Translations under genes and position numbers: made by a program
Part shown: in pieces, positions 12,039-21,615 of the stretch
Position numbering within the stretch: position 1 is the stretch's first letter
How the letters are laid out: every line of letters begins with the position of its first letter
Assembly (NCBI GenBank): GCA_940671915.1
Contig: CALNVZ010000218.1
Location: 39,307,042 to 39,371,041, forward strand
Reading direction: 5' to 3'
DNA length: 64,000 nt
Source of the DNA: Paracentrotus lividus
Taxonomy: Eukaryota > Echinodermata > Echinoidea > Camarodonta > Echinidae
Notes under the pieces: model-generated
What the model was told of the DNA's origin: nothing
Database searches by the model: none
Seen by the model: the letters and a program-made list of their open reading frames with translations, nothing else

Positions 12039-15000
12039 GTTAGTTCATGTATCTGGTAGATTGCCACTTGGTCTAAACCCACTTTGACTAAATGCCCGTT
12101 TGGTCTCATCCCACATGGTCTCATTCTATTTCGTCTACAACCGGTTCATCAAATTACCATTTAGCCTATGTACTACAGTCTGTGTCAAAAAAAAATGGTA
12201 CAGTCGGGGGAAAAGCATTTAGGTGTGAAATCTTTTCATATAATGTGTGTTTGTGGTACCAAATTAAAGCCAAAAGATTTTTCTTGCTGATGCGCTTTGT
12301 CCTGTATAATTTGCTTTTGTAAAACAAAAGTTATGCTAAGTTTTGTGCGACGAGGAACAAATCGAAATTACGCACTTCTATTGTTCTGGAGCGCTGAATT
12401 CACGGTCATTATGCGAAATCGTACACAAAGGCATGGGACGGCGTGCGAAAAATGGATTTTCCTTGATTGTAGAAAATTAGTCATATCTCAAAAAATACTG
12501 CACCAAATGTGATGAAAAAAATTGCAGAAGAAAGAGTGATATTCCTGCTTTATAACAATAATAAACAATACCACGTTGATATTAACCGTCACACTATAAA
12601 AAAATGTTTTCCAACTGTACCATTTTATTTGACACAGACTGTATACACTGAACATTTCGCGGTGGTTTTATTTTCACTTCCTGATATTTCTGTACCAAGT
12701 GAATTAGCTCTCTCGCGAATGGCCTGTCTTGAAGCAAAGTCATTAAAATATATGGATGCGAAATATATGGTGTATACAGTACTATATTGTCTAATTCTCT
12801 TTTTGTCTAATCAACTGCTGTTAATTTCCACTTGGTCTAACAACACTTGGTCAATTCCTTCTAACAAACGGGTGATAGACCAAGTATTCATTTGAGAATT
12901 AGATGAAAAAGCAATTAGACCAAAAGATAATTAGGTGATTTGGCAATTTGACCAAGTGAAAAATTAAACTAAGTATTTATTAGACTAAGGGAAAAATAAA
13001 CCAAATTGTTAGCAGACAAAATGAGTTGAGCTGAAGAGCTAATTGGATCAACTGCTGTTAGAACATGTGAATAAAAACCATGTTTCCTAACTTACAGTTC
13101 TTATTCTTGTAGAGTGAAAAAGCAATTGTTTTTTTGTTTTTTTCTTTTTGAGAATGATTTATGAGAAACACCCGTATATGGCTTGAACCAAACAGTCAAC
13201 AGAGACTTGATCAATCCATGCTATGCATTTTTTTTTTCCATCATCTCTCTCACCAACATTGATGATCTCATGATTGTACAAATTTGAATACACTGATACA
13301 AAGGGGACAGTTGCAGTACAAATGGAAGTGGGACTGTAGTAAAGGAATTCATATCCGCTGTCTTACTTACCAGTTGTTATACTTTGCAATTTAGAAAGAT
13401 CCATCAATGTATATTTATAATCGCATCGTTTTGTATTTTTATTAGTCGAAAACGGAGGATGTCGTTGCTACCGTCGGCTTCACAGTAGAGAAGTTCCAGA
13501 CACCAGCTGTACGTTTCACAGTCTTTGATATGTCAGGTCAAGGCAAATACAGAAACCTATGGGAGCATTACTACAAGTAAGTTACTCTGTTTGTTTTATT
13601 TTATCATCACTCCATCAGTCTCTATCACAATTGAGACTAACCATTAGACTAACTGTGGCTCATATCACAAAGATTTCTGCTTTTGACTTACAGTTTTTCT
13701 CTTACCGGTAATTGTTTGTGTTCTTGTACCTGGATAGCTACATTTGTACCTCCTTCCCTCCCCCATAAAATTACTATCCCTTATCGACAGAACCCCCCCC
13801 CCCACCCCCCCCCCTTAGACAACAACCCATAGGACATTTGGAGGCCTTCCGTGGAAATTACCCTTGGGACAAGACCCCTCTAGGACAATCACCACCCCGG
13901 GACCAAACAGGGAAGCTCAAGCTATCATGTTTGTTTGTATCTTTGTACAGGGAAGCTCAAGCCATCATGTTTGTGATCGATAGCAGTGATAAGATGAGGA
14001 TAGTTGTTGCTAAGTCAGAGCTGGAAATGCTTCTTGAGCATGCAGGTAAACCATTTTAGATAGATGGGCTGAGGGTAGGATAATAGAAAGTATGTCTAGT
14101 TTGGTAAATTGCCAGTTGATCTAAACCCACTTTTTCTATTTCCCATTTGGTCTCATCCCTGTTTCGTCTAATTCTGTTTCGTCTACAACTGGTTTGTCTT
14201 ATTACCCTTTGGTCTAATTGTCACCTCGCCAATTTACAATTTGTATAATTCCCATTTGGTCTAATGCCCATTAGGTCTAATGTCTAAACCCACTTAGTCT
14301 CTTCCTGTAACATACTGGTAATTCACCGAATATTTATTTTGGAGTTAGCCAAAATGGTTATTAGACAAATTAGTTATTAGAAAAATTGGCAATTTGACCA
14401 AGTGGTGATTAGACCAAGTGAGAATTAGACCAAGTATGGATTAGACCAAGTGAGAATTAGACCAAGTATGGATTACATGTAGACCAAGTGCAAATTAGAC
14501 CCAGTTGTCAGTATAAATGATAATAATTGTATACTGCAATGGTTATATGGTCCTTTCACAGTTAAATACAGAAAACACTGCATAACAGCATTGTAAAATT
14601 GTACTGCAGCTTAATGTATGTGTGATATGCATTGTCCAGCACAAGCGCCAGGAACAGGATTACCCTGAACAAGTAGAGCTTTTCCCTCAAATGAGATTAT
14701 TAAATCATTGTTTTTAAATGGAATCGGAATAAAAAAATATTTTTTGAGAAAGCCAATTGCAAACATGTTACCTGCCATTAGACAGTTTTGAAACGGGTTT
14801 GCAGACTTCTCGTGAGTCGTGTGTATTTCCAACATGTTCATGTATCTGATTTTCCCCAATCTGGGAGACGTTTCTGTGACGTCTCTAAGTCTCAGAGATG
14901 TCTCCCTGAGTGGGATACAGTGGAAACTCGTTATAACAAGGTCCTTGGGACCATAGAGGTTACCATGTTATATTGGCAAACCTTGTTATGGCGTTAAAAA

Positions 15001-18000
15001 AAAACACATAAGAATACAAAGTGCTGGGATCACCAAAATTACATCATTTCATCATTTCCACTGTTCCATGTTAAAGATTTTGTGTTCATGTGGCGAAAGT
15101 GTCGTAGTCTAGTGGTGGTATCATTTGACTAGGGATGCAAAGGTCATGAGTTCAATTCCTGGCACTGGCACTTATGTCCACTTCACCCAGGTGTGAATGG
15201 GTACCCGGGAGGATGATTCCATACCGTTGCCAGTGTTGGCAGATACAAAGCATGGAATAGAATCCAATGAACCTGGTCATGATATATTGTAAAGCGCTTT
15301 GGGCCGCTACGGGAAAAATCCGTAATAAATAATAGTATTATTATTATGATTTTGTGTTGATTTTTTTCGCAGAGATCAAATCCCGTAAGATCCCGATACT
15401 GTTCTTTGCAAACAAGATGGACCAGAGGGATTCACTAACGTCTGTTAAATGTTCCAGGATGCTAGAACTTGAGAAAATAGAGGATAAACCATGGCATATC
15501 TGTGCTAGCAATGCACTTACAGGAGAGGGTCTACATGAAGGTGTACAATGGCTATCAGGTATGGTTCCAGGATCTACCCCCTTGACATTTATCCCCTGGA
15601 AAACTATGTCCCCCCCAGCTAAATATTTAGTAACTCTACACCTAACCCTTAACGCCTATTTTCTGGCGGTGGCGGTAGTTGTACCTGGTGTAATGTTCTC
15701 CGGGGGGGAGTTGTCCTGGTAATTGTTCGCACAGGGGGTAGGTGTCCTCGGGTAATTGTTACAGGGCCCGAGGTACGTTTCCTGTGCAGTAATTCCCAGG
15801 GGGAGTTGTCACTCGGAGCATAACCAACGAACGGTAATTGTCTGGGTGTTTCCTGTGGAAAGAACAAACACCCGGATAAACTGTACCGAAGCGGAGGGTA
15901 GTTGTCCTGGCGTAAGTTGTCCAGGGAGGTAGTTGATTCCTGGTGAATTGTCCAGGTAGTTGTCGTGGGGTAATTGATCCAGGGGTAGTTGTCCTGCAGT
16001 AATTGTCCAGGGGTAGTTGTCCTGCGCGATAATTGTCTGGGTAGTTGTCCTGGCTGGTAATATAGTCTCAGAGGGTGTATAGAATACATGAAAACAGAAT
16101 AAAATAGATCCAAGAGAGAGAAGAGATAAGAAATAATAATATAAGTACAACTAAGGAGAAAAAAAAGGTAATTGCCAAGGGGTTTAGTTGTCCTGGGGTA
16201 ATTTCCTGCGCGTGAATTGCCAGTGTAGTTTTGATCCTGGGTATTTTCCAGCGGGGTAATTGTCCTGGCCAGGTCAATGTATCTGGGGTAAGTTGTCCTG
16301 GGTAATTGTCCAGGGTAGTTGTCCTGGCGGCAATTTGGCCTGGGGTAGTTGTCCTGGGGCAATTGTCGGTCCACTACAACCAAAAAAGCACTACAGACAA
16401 AGCTATACAACAATTTATTATCTATCTGTCCGAGTGTCCTGCGAATTGTCAGTGGGTAGTTGTCCTAGTGGGTAGTTGTCCTGGGGGTAATTGTTCTGGG
16501 ACGTAGTTGTTCCTGTGGTTAATTTGTCCTGGTGCGTAATTGTCCTGGGTAATTGCTGGGGGAGGTTGTCACCTGGCGGTTATTGATCCAGGTGGCTAGT
16601 TGTCACTGGGGTATTGATCCTGGCGTAGTTTCCTGGGCAATTGTTGGGGGTAGTTGTCCTGGTGGTAATTGTCGGGGGTAATTGTACTGGGGGTAGTTGT
16701 CCTGTGGGGTAATTGTCGGGGTAGTTTGCCTGGGTAATTGTTCCAGGGGGTAGTTGTCCTGGGGCAGTATGTCCTGGGGTAGTTGTCGGGGGTAATTGTC
16801 CTGGGGGTAGTTGTCCTGGGGTATTGTCCTGGGGTAGTTGTCTGGGGTAATTGTCCGGGTATGTCCTGGGGAATTGTCCTGGGGTAGTTGTCTGGGGTAT
16901 ATAGTTGTCCTGGGTAATGTCCGAGGTAGTGTCCTGGGGGTAATTGTCCTGGGGTAGTGTCCTGGGGTATTGCCCGGGGGATTGTCCTGGGCAATTGTAT
17001 GCCTGGGGGGTAGTTGTCCAGGGGATTGCAATTGTCCTGGGGGTAGTTGTCCCTGGGTAGTTGTCGGGGGTAGTGTCCTGGGGTAATTGCCAGGGGGTTA
17101 TGTGCGGGGGGTAGTTGTCCTGGGGGTAATTGTCCAAGGGTAATTGTCCGGGTGGTAGTTGTCCTGTGGGGTAGTTGTCCTGGGGTAGTTGTCCTGGGGT
17201 AATTGTCCTGGGCGGTAGTGTTGGCGGTAGTTGTCCTGGCGGTAGTTGCCGGGGTAATTGCTGAGTAAGTTTGTCCTGGGAGGTAATTGTCCAGGTGGTA
17301 AGTTGTCCTGATACGATCAGGTATATATAGGTTGATATCTAGTAATACACTTTAAGGATAGGGTCTACTTTAAGAAGGTGTGCAATGGCTATCAGGTACC
17401 GTACATGTTATGATCTTTAGGCCAAGTTCTCAAAGAAGTATACAGTATATGGTATTTATTAGTGGAAGGCTATCACGGTCGCAATTAGTATCAAAATAGG
17501 CTACGTATGTCCAGTTTATTAATAAGAATGTCGGATATAAGAATGCGTATGCTGAATTTAAGGATATATATGTCAGACTTTAGGATATGTATTTCAGAAT
17601 GACACAAAGTGTGACCGCGATGGCCTTCCATAAGCAAATTCTGTATACCATACTTCTATGTGAACCCAGTTTTAATTATTGGATTAATTAATTTTGGGAT
17701 GGATGGCCCTTTGGAGATTTAACTGTTTGTGACAGCTGAAATAATATTGAATACATATTGCCATCTTAGATTACCAATTTTGAATATATTCACCATTTAG
17801 TTTGTTACAGCCCATTATATCGCAGGGCCAATAGACGACAGTGTCGACAGTGGGTCATTATGACCCTAGGACACAAGGTCACGATACCCTGGGATTGCAT
17901 TTTTAAGTATTCCCTTTCTCGACCGGTAATGTCGCAGCGACGCATAATGTCACATCAACACATTATTTTCGTCTGGGACCAACATTTAACGTCACCATCT

Positions 18001-19586
18001 GAAAGTCGTGACTAGGATTTGAACCTCGGCTACTGTTTTTGACAGTTTGTGGGCCTTTTTATAGAAAATAACTGAAATCATTTGAATTGTTTACATTATG
18101 GAAAAATAAAATCAGCCTACAGACTGATACAGATTGGACCGAGGTTGGATGGTGACTTCACAGGTTGGCCCTAGACAAAAATAATGCGTTAGTGTGACAT
18201 TATGCATAACTGCGACATTACCGGTCGTAACTAACCCTAACCATAGGACACCGGGTCACGATGACCCCACGCAGGGGTCACCATGTCTCTAGGCCCAGCC
18301 ATCTATTGGCCCTGCGGAATATATGGATGTCCCAAACTATTTTTGTTAGCTGGAATAAAATGGAATACATATTAAGATTTTTCATTACTAAGTTTGAATC
18401 ATATTCACCATTTATCGGAGTAAATTGGATCCTGAGCTGGCTGGCAGTCTGTAGATGGTTTAATTTCACTCCCAGTCTTATTCCATTGTTATAAGGTGCT
18501 TGCGACCATGCCCATTGCCTCTAGATACTTATTTTTAACTCACTACATGGAAATGCGCCTGAATACAATTGTAGCTTGATAAATCCATACAATCTCTTGC
18601 GTAACCTAAGATCTGCCACTTCATCCTTACTCCCCATACCACAGTCTCATTATTCATGGGGGGATCGATCATTTCAATATGTGTGGCCATTCCTATGGAA
18701 TACACTTCCACAAGACATCCACAATATTTCTTGTCTTAGCACCTTCAAAACTTTACTAAAAACCTGGTTATTCAAACAAGCTTTCAAGTAAATCTAACTC
18801 TTACCCCTCTTTAATATGTATCCTTTTCCTTCTTTTCTTTACTCCGCCATGAGCATCTTTTCATGATGGATGCCGGTGCATTACAAATGTCTAAATTATT
18901 ATTAGGCCTATGATTATATTAGAAATCTTGTTATTTTTAACACATCAGGGAATAATTTTCCGGGTATTACATCGCAATTTGCTATGCGGATTTTCTATAT
19001 ATGTGCTACACAAAATTCTTTTTAAAAATGTTTAAACGTAGGATTGTACATACTTAGTTCAAAAGTACTACCCCATTTCTTGCATTCATGAACGGGAGGT
19101 CGTGAGTTCGAAACCCGGCCGAGTCATACCAAAGACTTACAAAAATGGTACCTAAAGTTGCCTTTTAATAAGGAGCTTGGGGGTAATAATAACATCATGC
19201 AGGGCCCGCTGGGAGAACAGTTGTCAGAACTGAAGTGGCTACCCTGGGTAAATAAAACAATATAATTATTATTATTATTATTATTATCAACTACTAGGTA
19301 AATTTGATTGAAATTATTCCCTTTCATATATTTAGGCATACAGAAAGACAATATGGAAGTTTATAGGAAACCAGCTCATACTGTGTTTAAATGTAAGAAA
19401 AATATTAAAAGAAAAAATATTAAAAACATAAACTGCTTTTGATCTTTTACACACATTGGTCTAACATTGTGAGTAAGGACCATTACATAACATGTACATC
19501 TACAACCTTTGTCTCTCTTTTCTGATCCGAAACATAATGATAATATTTTTCTCTCTATTCTTTCAACAGATCAATTGAAGATTTGA
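11916..19586 (+). CDS. ARL6: ARL6 (BBS3), ARF-like small GTPase, five coding exons, 183 aa
   Basis: Joined exons 11916-12038, 13446-13576, 13951-14045, 15373-15558 and 19570-19586 give an uninterrupted 183-codon frame with GT/AG at every junction; human ARL6 is 186 aa. The start has A at -3 and G at +4. Visible motifs are the P-loop GLDNSGKS (24-31), switch threonine T50, DMSGQ (69-73), NKMD (130-133) and CAS (160-162). Gly2 follows Met, as in ARF-like proteins. Stretches such as [10 protein letters not shown] and ILFFANKMD match the ARL6 subfamily. In known systems GTP-bound ARL6 recruits the BBSome coat to membranes for trafficking at the primary cilium; human mutations cause Bardet-Biedl syndrome type 3. 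The last exon codes only five residues plus stop. The P-loop ends GKS rather than the GKT of human ARL6, a conservative change. A 3' UTR may run to AATAAA near 20932. Confidence 0.95.
12055..13010. mobile_element. Foldback-like element with TTGGTCTAA subrepeat arms (ARL6 intron 1)
   Basis: The left arm (about 12055-12172) has repeats of the type CACTTGGTCTAAAC and TTTGGTCTCATCCC. The right arm (about 12890-13005) has their complements, such as GCAATTTGACCAAGTG and ATTAGACCAAA. The left arm is shared with the element in intron 3. A separate TA-flanked MITE has inserted into it at 12176-12641. Confidence 0.6.
12176..12641. mobile_element. Tc1/mariner-type MITE, 466 bp, TA target duplication
   Basis: TA at 12174-12175 and 12642-12643 flanks inverted termini beginning CAGTCTGTGTCAAA and continuing through ATGGTACAG (about 30 bp). 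TA duplication and a CAGT terminus are typical of the Tc1/mariner group. No transposase is present. Related pieces are at 51675 (in the transporter 3' UTR) and 61870-62095. Confidence 0.85.
13446..13576 (+). CDS. ARL6: ARL6 coding exon 2 (switch regions)
   Basis: Residues 42-84 plus two bases of codon 85. It carries T50 and the DMSGQ switch II start, including Q73, the glutamine needed for GTP hydrolysis in this family. Acceptor TTATTAG, donor GTAAGT. Confidence 0.95.
13795..13907 (-). repeat. C-rich reverse-orientation copies of the intron 4 minisatellite motif
   Basis: A poly-C run is followed by pieces such as CCCTTGGGACAAGACCCC and CTAGGACAATCACCACCCC. These read as degenerate complements of the GTAGTTGTCCTGGGG unit that fills intron 4. 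They end immediately before the duplicated exon 3 acceptor. Confidence 0.5.
13909..13936 (+). repeat. Duplicate of ARL6 exon 3 acceptor and first 25 bases
   Basis: CAGGGAAGCTCAAGC followed by ATCATGTTTGT occurs here and again 40 nt downstream at the real acceptor, with one mismatch. Splicing at the upstream copy would add 40 nt and shift the frame, so the downstream copy is the functional one. Confidence 0.85.
13951..14045 (+). CDS. ARL6: ARL6 coding exon 3
   Basis: Completes codon 85 and covers residues 86-116, then one base of codon 117. It includes [10 protein letters not shown], the beta-strand/DSSD segment conserved in ARF-like proteins. Acceptor TTGTACAG, donor GTAAAC. Confidence 0.93.
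14100..14515. mobile_element. Foldback-like element with TTGGTCTAAT subrepeat arms (ARL6 intron 3)
   Basis: The left half (14100-14290) has repeated CATTTGGTCTAAT-type units. The right half (14340-14515) has repeated GAATTAGACCAAGT units in the opposite orientation. It shares its left-arm sequence (GATCTAAACCCACTTT, CATTTGGTCTCATCCC) and the inner GGCAATTTGACCAAGTG with the element in intron 1. Confidence 0.65.
14862..14995. mobile_element. Fragments of two DNA transposons
   Basis: GGGAGACGTTTCTGTGACGTC is a remnant of the GACGTCTC palindrome family seen complete at 31684-32053. CAGTGGAAACTCGTTATAAC followed by CCTTGTTATGGCG is the head and tail of a short inverted-repeat element. Confidence 0.45.
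15095..15350 (+). mobile_element. tRNA-derived SINE just upstream of ARL6 exon 4
   Basis: An A-box-like TAGTCTAGTGGT and B-box-like GAGTTCAATTCC form a tRNA-like head. A body follows, then a tail TGTAAAGCGCTTTGGGC and a TATTATTATTAT run. The tail ends within about 25 nt of the exon 4 acceptor, so it sits close to the branch point. Confidence 0.8.
15373..15558 (+). CDS. ARL6: ARL6 coding exon 4 (NKMD and CAS motifs)
   Basis: Completes codon 117 and covers residues 118-178, leaving one base for codon 179. It holds the guanine-specificity motif NKMD (130-133) and CAS (160-162). Acceptor TTTCGCAG, donor GTATGG. A partial copy of its last bases and donor lies at 17358-17397. Confidence 0.95.
15640..17310 (+). 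repeat. GTAGTTGTCCTGGGGTAATTG minisatellite, about 1.6 kb (ARL6 intron 4)
   Basis: Alternating 13-16 bp half-units GTAGTTGTCCTGGGG and TAATTGTCCTGGGG repeat with heavy length variation. Unique islands interrupt at about 16065-16180 and 16370-16435. The proline/glutamine-rich minus-strand open frames here (about 130-250 residues) are translations of the repeat, not genes. Length variation may partly reflect sequencing error. Confidence 0.9.
17358..17397 (+). repeat. Copy of the ARL6 exon 4 donor end
   Basis: GGGTCTAC, then GAAGGTGT and CAATGGCTATCAGGTA match the last 33 bases of exon 4 and its donor with a few changes, including a short insertion. It lies just past the far edge of the minisatellite, so the array is bracketed by two copies of the exon end. 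Confidence 0.8.
17815..18318. mobile_element. Inverted-repeat element, about 500 bp
   Basis: CGCAGGGCCAATAGACG on the left is inverted near 18300 (CTATTGGCCCTGCG). Inside, ACCGGTAATGTCGCAG with CATAATGTCACA is inverted at about 18180-18225 (TGTGACATTATGCATAACTG, CGACATTACCGGT). GGGTCACGATGACCCC-type palindromes lie between. There is no coding frame. Confidence 0.6.
18535..18900 (+). pseudogene. 3' fragment of a LINE reverse transcriptase ORF
   Basis: The frame reads [49 protein letters not shown] and [17 protein letters not shown] before a stop near 18791. LWN-LP-I-SLSTFK-LKT-LF is the characteristic end of jockey/CR1-type LINE ORF2. The following 100 bases look like the element's 3' UTR. 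Only the C-terminus remains, inside ARL6 intron 4. Confidence 0.85.
19085..19287 (+). mobile_element. SINE fragment (B box to ATT tail)
   Basis: GGTCGTGAGTTCGAAACCCGG is a B-box-like promoter. It is followed by GAGTCATACCAAAGACTTA, TGGCTACCCTGGGTAAATAAA and an ATT trinucleotide run. The A box is not clear. Confidence 0.75.
19570..19586 (+). CDS. ARL6: ARL6 coding exon 5 (17 nt coding, then stop)
   Basis: After acceptor CTTTCAACAG, the bases complete an Asp codon and encode QLKI then TGA. This gives a C-terminus WLSDQLKI, close in length and pattern to the WLQDQI region of human ARL6. The exon continues as 3' UTR. Confidence 0.85.
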
Positions 19587-19755
19587 TGATAAAACCAACC
19601 TTGAAACATCACTACCATGTCATAAAGTATGCAGCCATAATAATGAATAGAATAGCCTTTATCTTTGTTCACAAACATTATGGAGTTGACGACCATCCAA
19701 ATAGACTTTATACTGCGATGGACTGCCACAAGAATGTAATACTAGCTATCATAGG

Positions 19756-20266
19756 CAATAGTATCGTTCACACGGCAAGCCTTAACTCCAAGTTAACTCC
19801 AAGTTATCCTCGAGAACATAGTCCTCGAGGACAACTTGAAGTTAGCTTGGAGTTAAGGCCCGTGTGAAGGAACTCGGTGTTTTATGTTCTCGAGGACAAG
19901 TCCGGGTTTATGTTCTTGACAGATCTTAGGGTTAAGGCTCGAAACTCCAAGCGATGGGTGGTCTCCGATCGCGTGTTTGACCGTGTGGACATGATTTTAA
20001 CTTGGAGTTAGTGTTCTCGAGGATAAGAGTGACCTCTTGTAACGGTTAAACTTCCGGTTCAGTCAAGCGACATAGCCGAATAGTACGGGGAAATGAATAG
20101 CGCACGCTACATACAACTTGTACTTCTGGTCATCGAGCCTCTCACTTATCCTCGAGGATAAGCACACCGTGTGAACCCGACTCAAGAACAAGCCGGGGTT
20201 TAAATTCTTAGGGATACAATCCTCGAGGACTAAAACCCTGATGGTCCCGTGTGAACATAGCTATTG
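19756..20266. mobile_element. MITE with TTCACACGG termini and CCTCGAGGA/CTTGGAGTTA subrepeats
   Basis: The left end CAATAGTATCGTTCACACGG and right end CCGTGTGAACATAGCTATTG are inverted. Inside, CTTAACTCCAAGTTA and TCCTCGAGGAC motifs recur in both orientations, with a near-perfect inner hairpin at about 19766-19866. It lies in the ARL6 3' UTR or just downstream. Confidence 0.75.
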
Positions 20267-20559
20267 ATTAGGTGAAGTCTGTTTTGTCTCTATGCTATCC
20301 CTTCATGAACGAGTTCGGATCTTCAAATGCATTTGGATGAACACGAAAACTTGTTGCAAACCATGCTATGACATATGGTTTCTACTGCTCGCGCTTCACC
20401 TTGGCACAATGGACCACACAGAGTGATAATCATGAGTAGTGTGGCATTCTCCTGTCTCCCGTTTTTCGATTTCGGTCAAACCTTATCAAAGCATCAGCAT
20501 ATACTTAAGAGATTTATCTCCATGTAACGCCACCAGGCAGTGGCTTTAATATGTAAGGA

Positions 20560-20765
20560 ACATGGTGTTCAGTTATCATGATCAGTGCTATGTGCACCTC
20601 ATTTGATGGTGCCTGGCTGAAATGCTCCGCAGGGAGTGGAGAATGTGCACACATTGTGCGGGCAAGCCTCAATGCGATGACAGAGGTAATAATATGTCTG
20701 TAAAGCACTTAGAGATGTAGTCTAACTATGTATTAGGCGCTATATAAATCCAGAATATTATTATT
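20560..20765 (+). mobile_element. SINE 3' portion
   Basis: The end reads TGTAAAGCACTTAGAGATG, GGCGCTATATAAATCC and a short ATT run, a widespread animal SINE tail type. The upstream part is too degraded to define. Confidence 0.5.
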
Positions 20766-21446
20766 GTAATCCAGCATTGGAATACAATTTTTCTTAAAAG
20801 AATCTGACTACTCAATATTCATTCTGTGATTAAATCAAGAGTGGACTGCTATTTAGATTCGAGACTTGTTGTTTTAAGCACCAAAGTGCACTATGTACAT
20901 AACATGTAGTAAAGCATACCTTCCGTGGGGTAATAAAACCTTATATCTCAAAAATGAAGAAGTATTCAGGAAAGCAATCAATTAAAGCATTGCAGCCATA
21001 GATCGCTTTCCTTTGACACGCAGTGGCAGCTTCATTTTGACTGATAACCTGGAGTTAACACACACACAAAAGTACTTTTCAAAAAGAAATTGAGGTACAA
21101 GCTTTTATTTCCCCATCGACAATACGTGTAGAGAATTATTTTATTATATGAAGTGGCAGAGCAGCGTTAGTGTAGGGGTTATGAGCAGATGTCGTACACC
21201 CTTATAATAGATATACTATGTCATTGATATTACTTTATTAGTATGGGAATTAATGACCTTTATGATTGTGCAATGAATACACAGCGAAAGATTCTGATGC
21301 ACTATTTGAGTCTTTTTACCATTGCATCTTTGGGTACCCATCCAGGAGATAAAGTCTGTCTGTTGTAAAGTTGTAAGGGTGCAACTCAAAACCATCATAC
21401 ATTTATCCACATAATTATGCATTTTCCAAATGAACCTTTAGACAAC
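20766..21446. other. Gene-free stretch, possible ARL6 3' UTR
   Basis: AATAAA at 20932-20937 is a candidate polyadenylation signal for ARL6. Nothing else coding is seen. Confidence 0.35.
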
Positions 21447-21454
21447 CTCAATGG

Positions 21455-21607
21455 CAGGGATGCCAATTTTCAGGCTATTGCCTGATTTCAGGCCCTGACA
21501 CCTTCATTTTCAGGCTTTTCAGGGTGTATATTGTTCAACAAATATAGGACTCCAACATGTTTGGGCTTCTTTTCAGGCCCAGTGGGTAAAACCAACCGCC
21601 ATCCCTG
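21455..21607. mobile_element. hAT-type MITE, 153 bp, perfect 8-bp target duplication
   Basis: CTCAATGG at 21447-21454 is repeated exactly at 21608-21615. Between them the element begins CAGGGATG and ends CATCCCTG. An 8-bp duplication with CAG-starting termini is the hAT hallmark. No coding capacity. Confidence 0.9.
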
Positions 21608-21615
21608 CTCAATGG

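Noticed and set aside
15649-17137. Minus-strand [10 protein letters not shown]-rich frames up to 254 codons
   Set aside because: Pure translation of the ARL6 intron 4 minisatellite, present in all three phases at once.
18229-18246. Telomere-like TAACCCTAACCAT
   Set aside because: Only two partial units inside an inverted-repeat element; no array.
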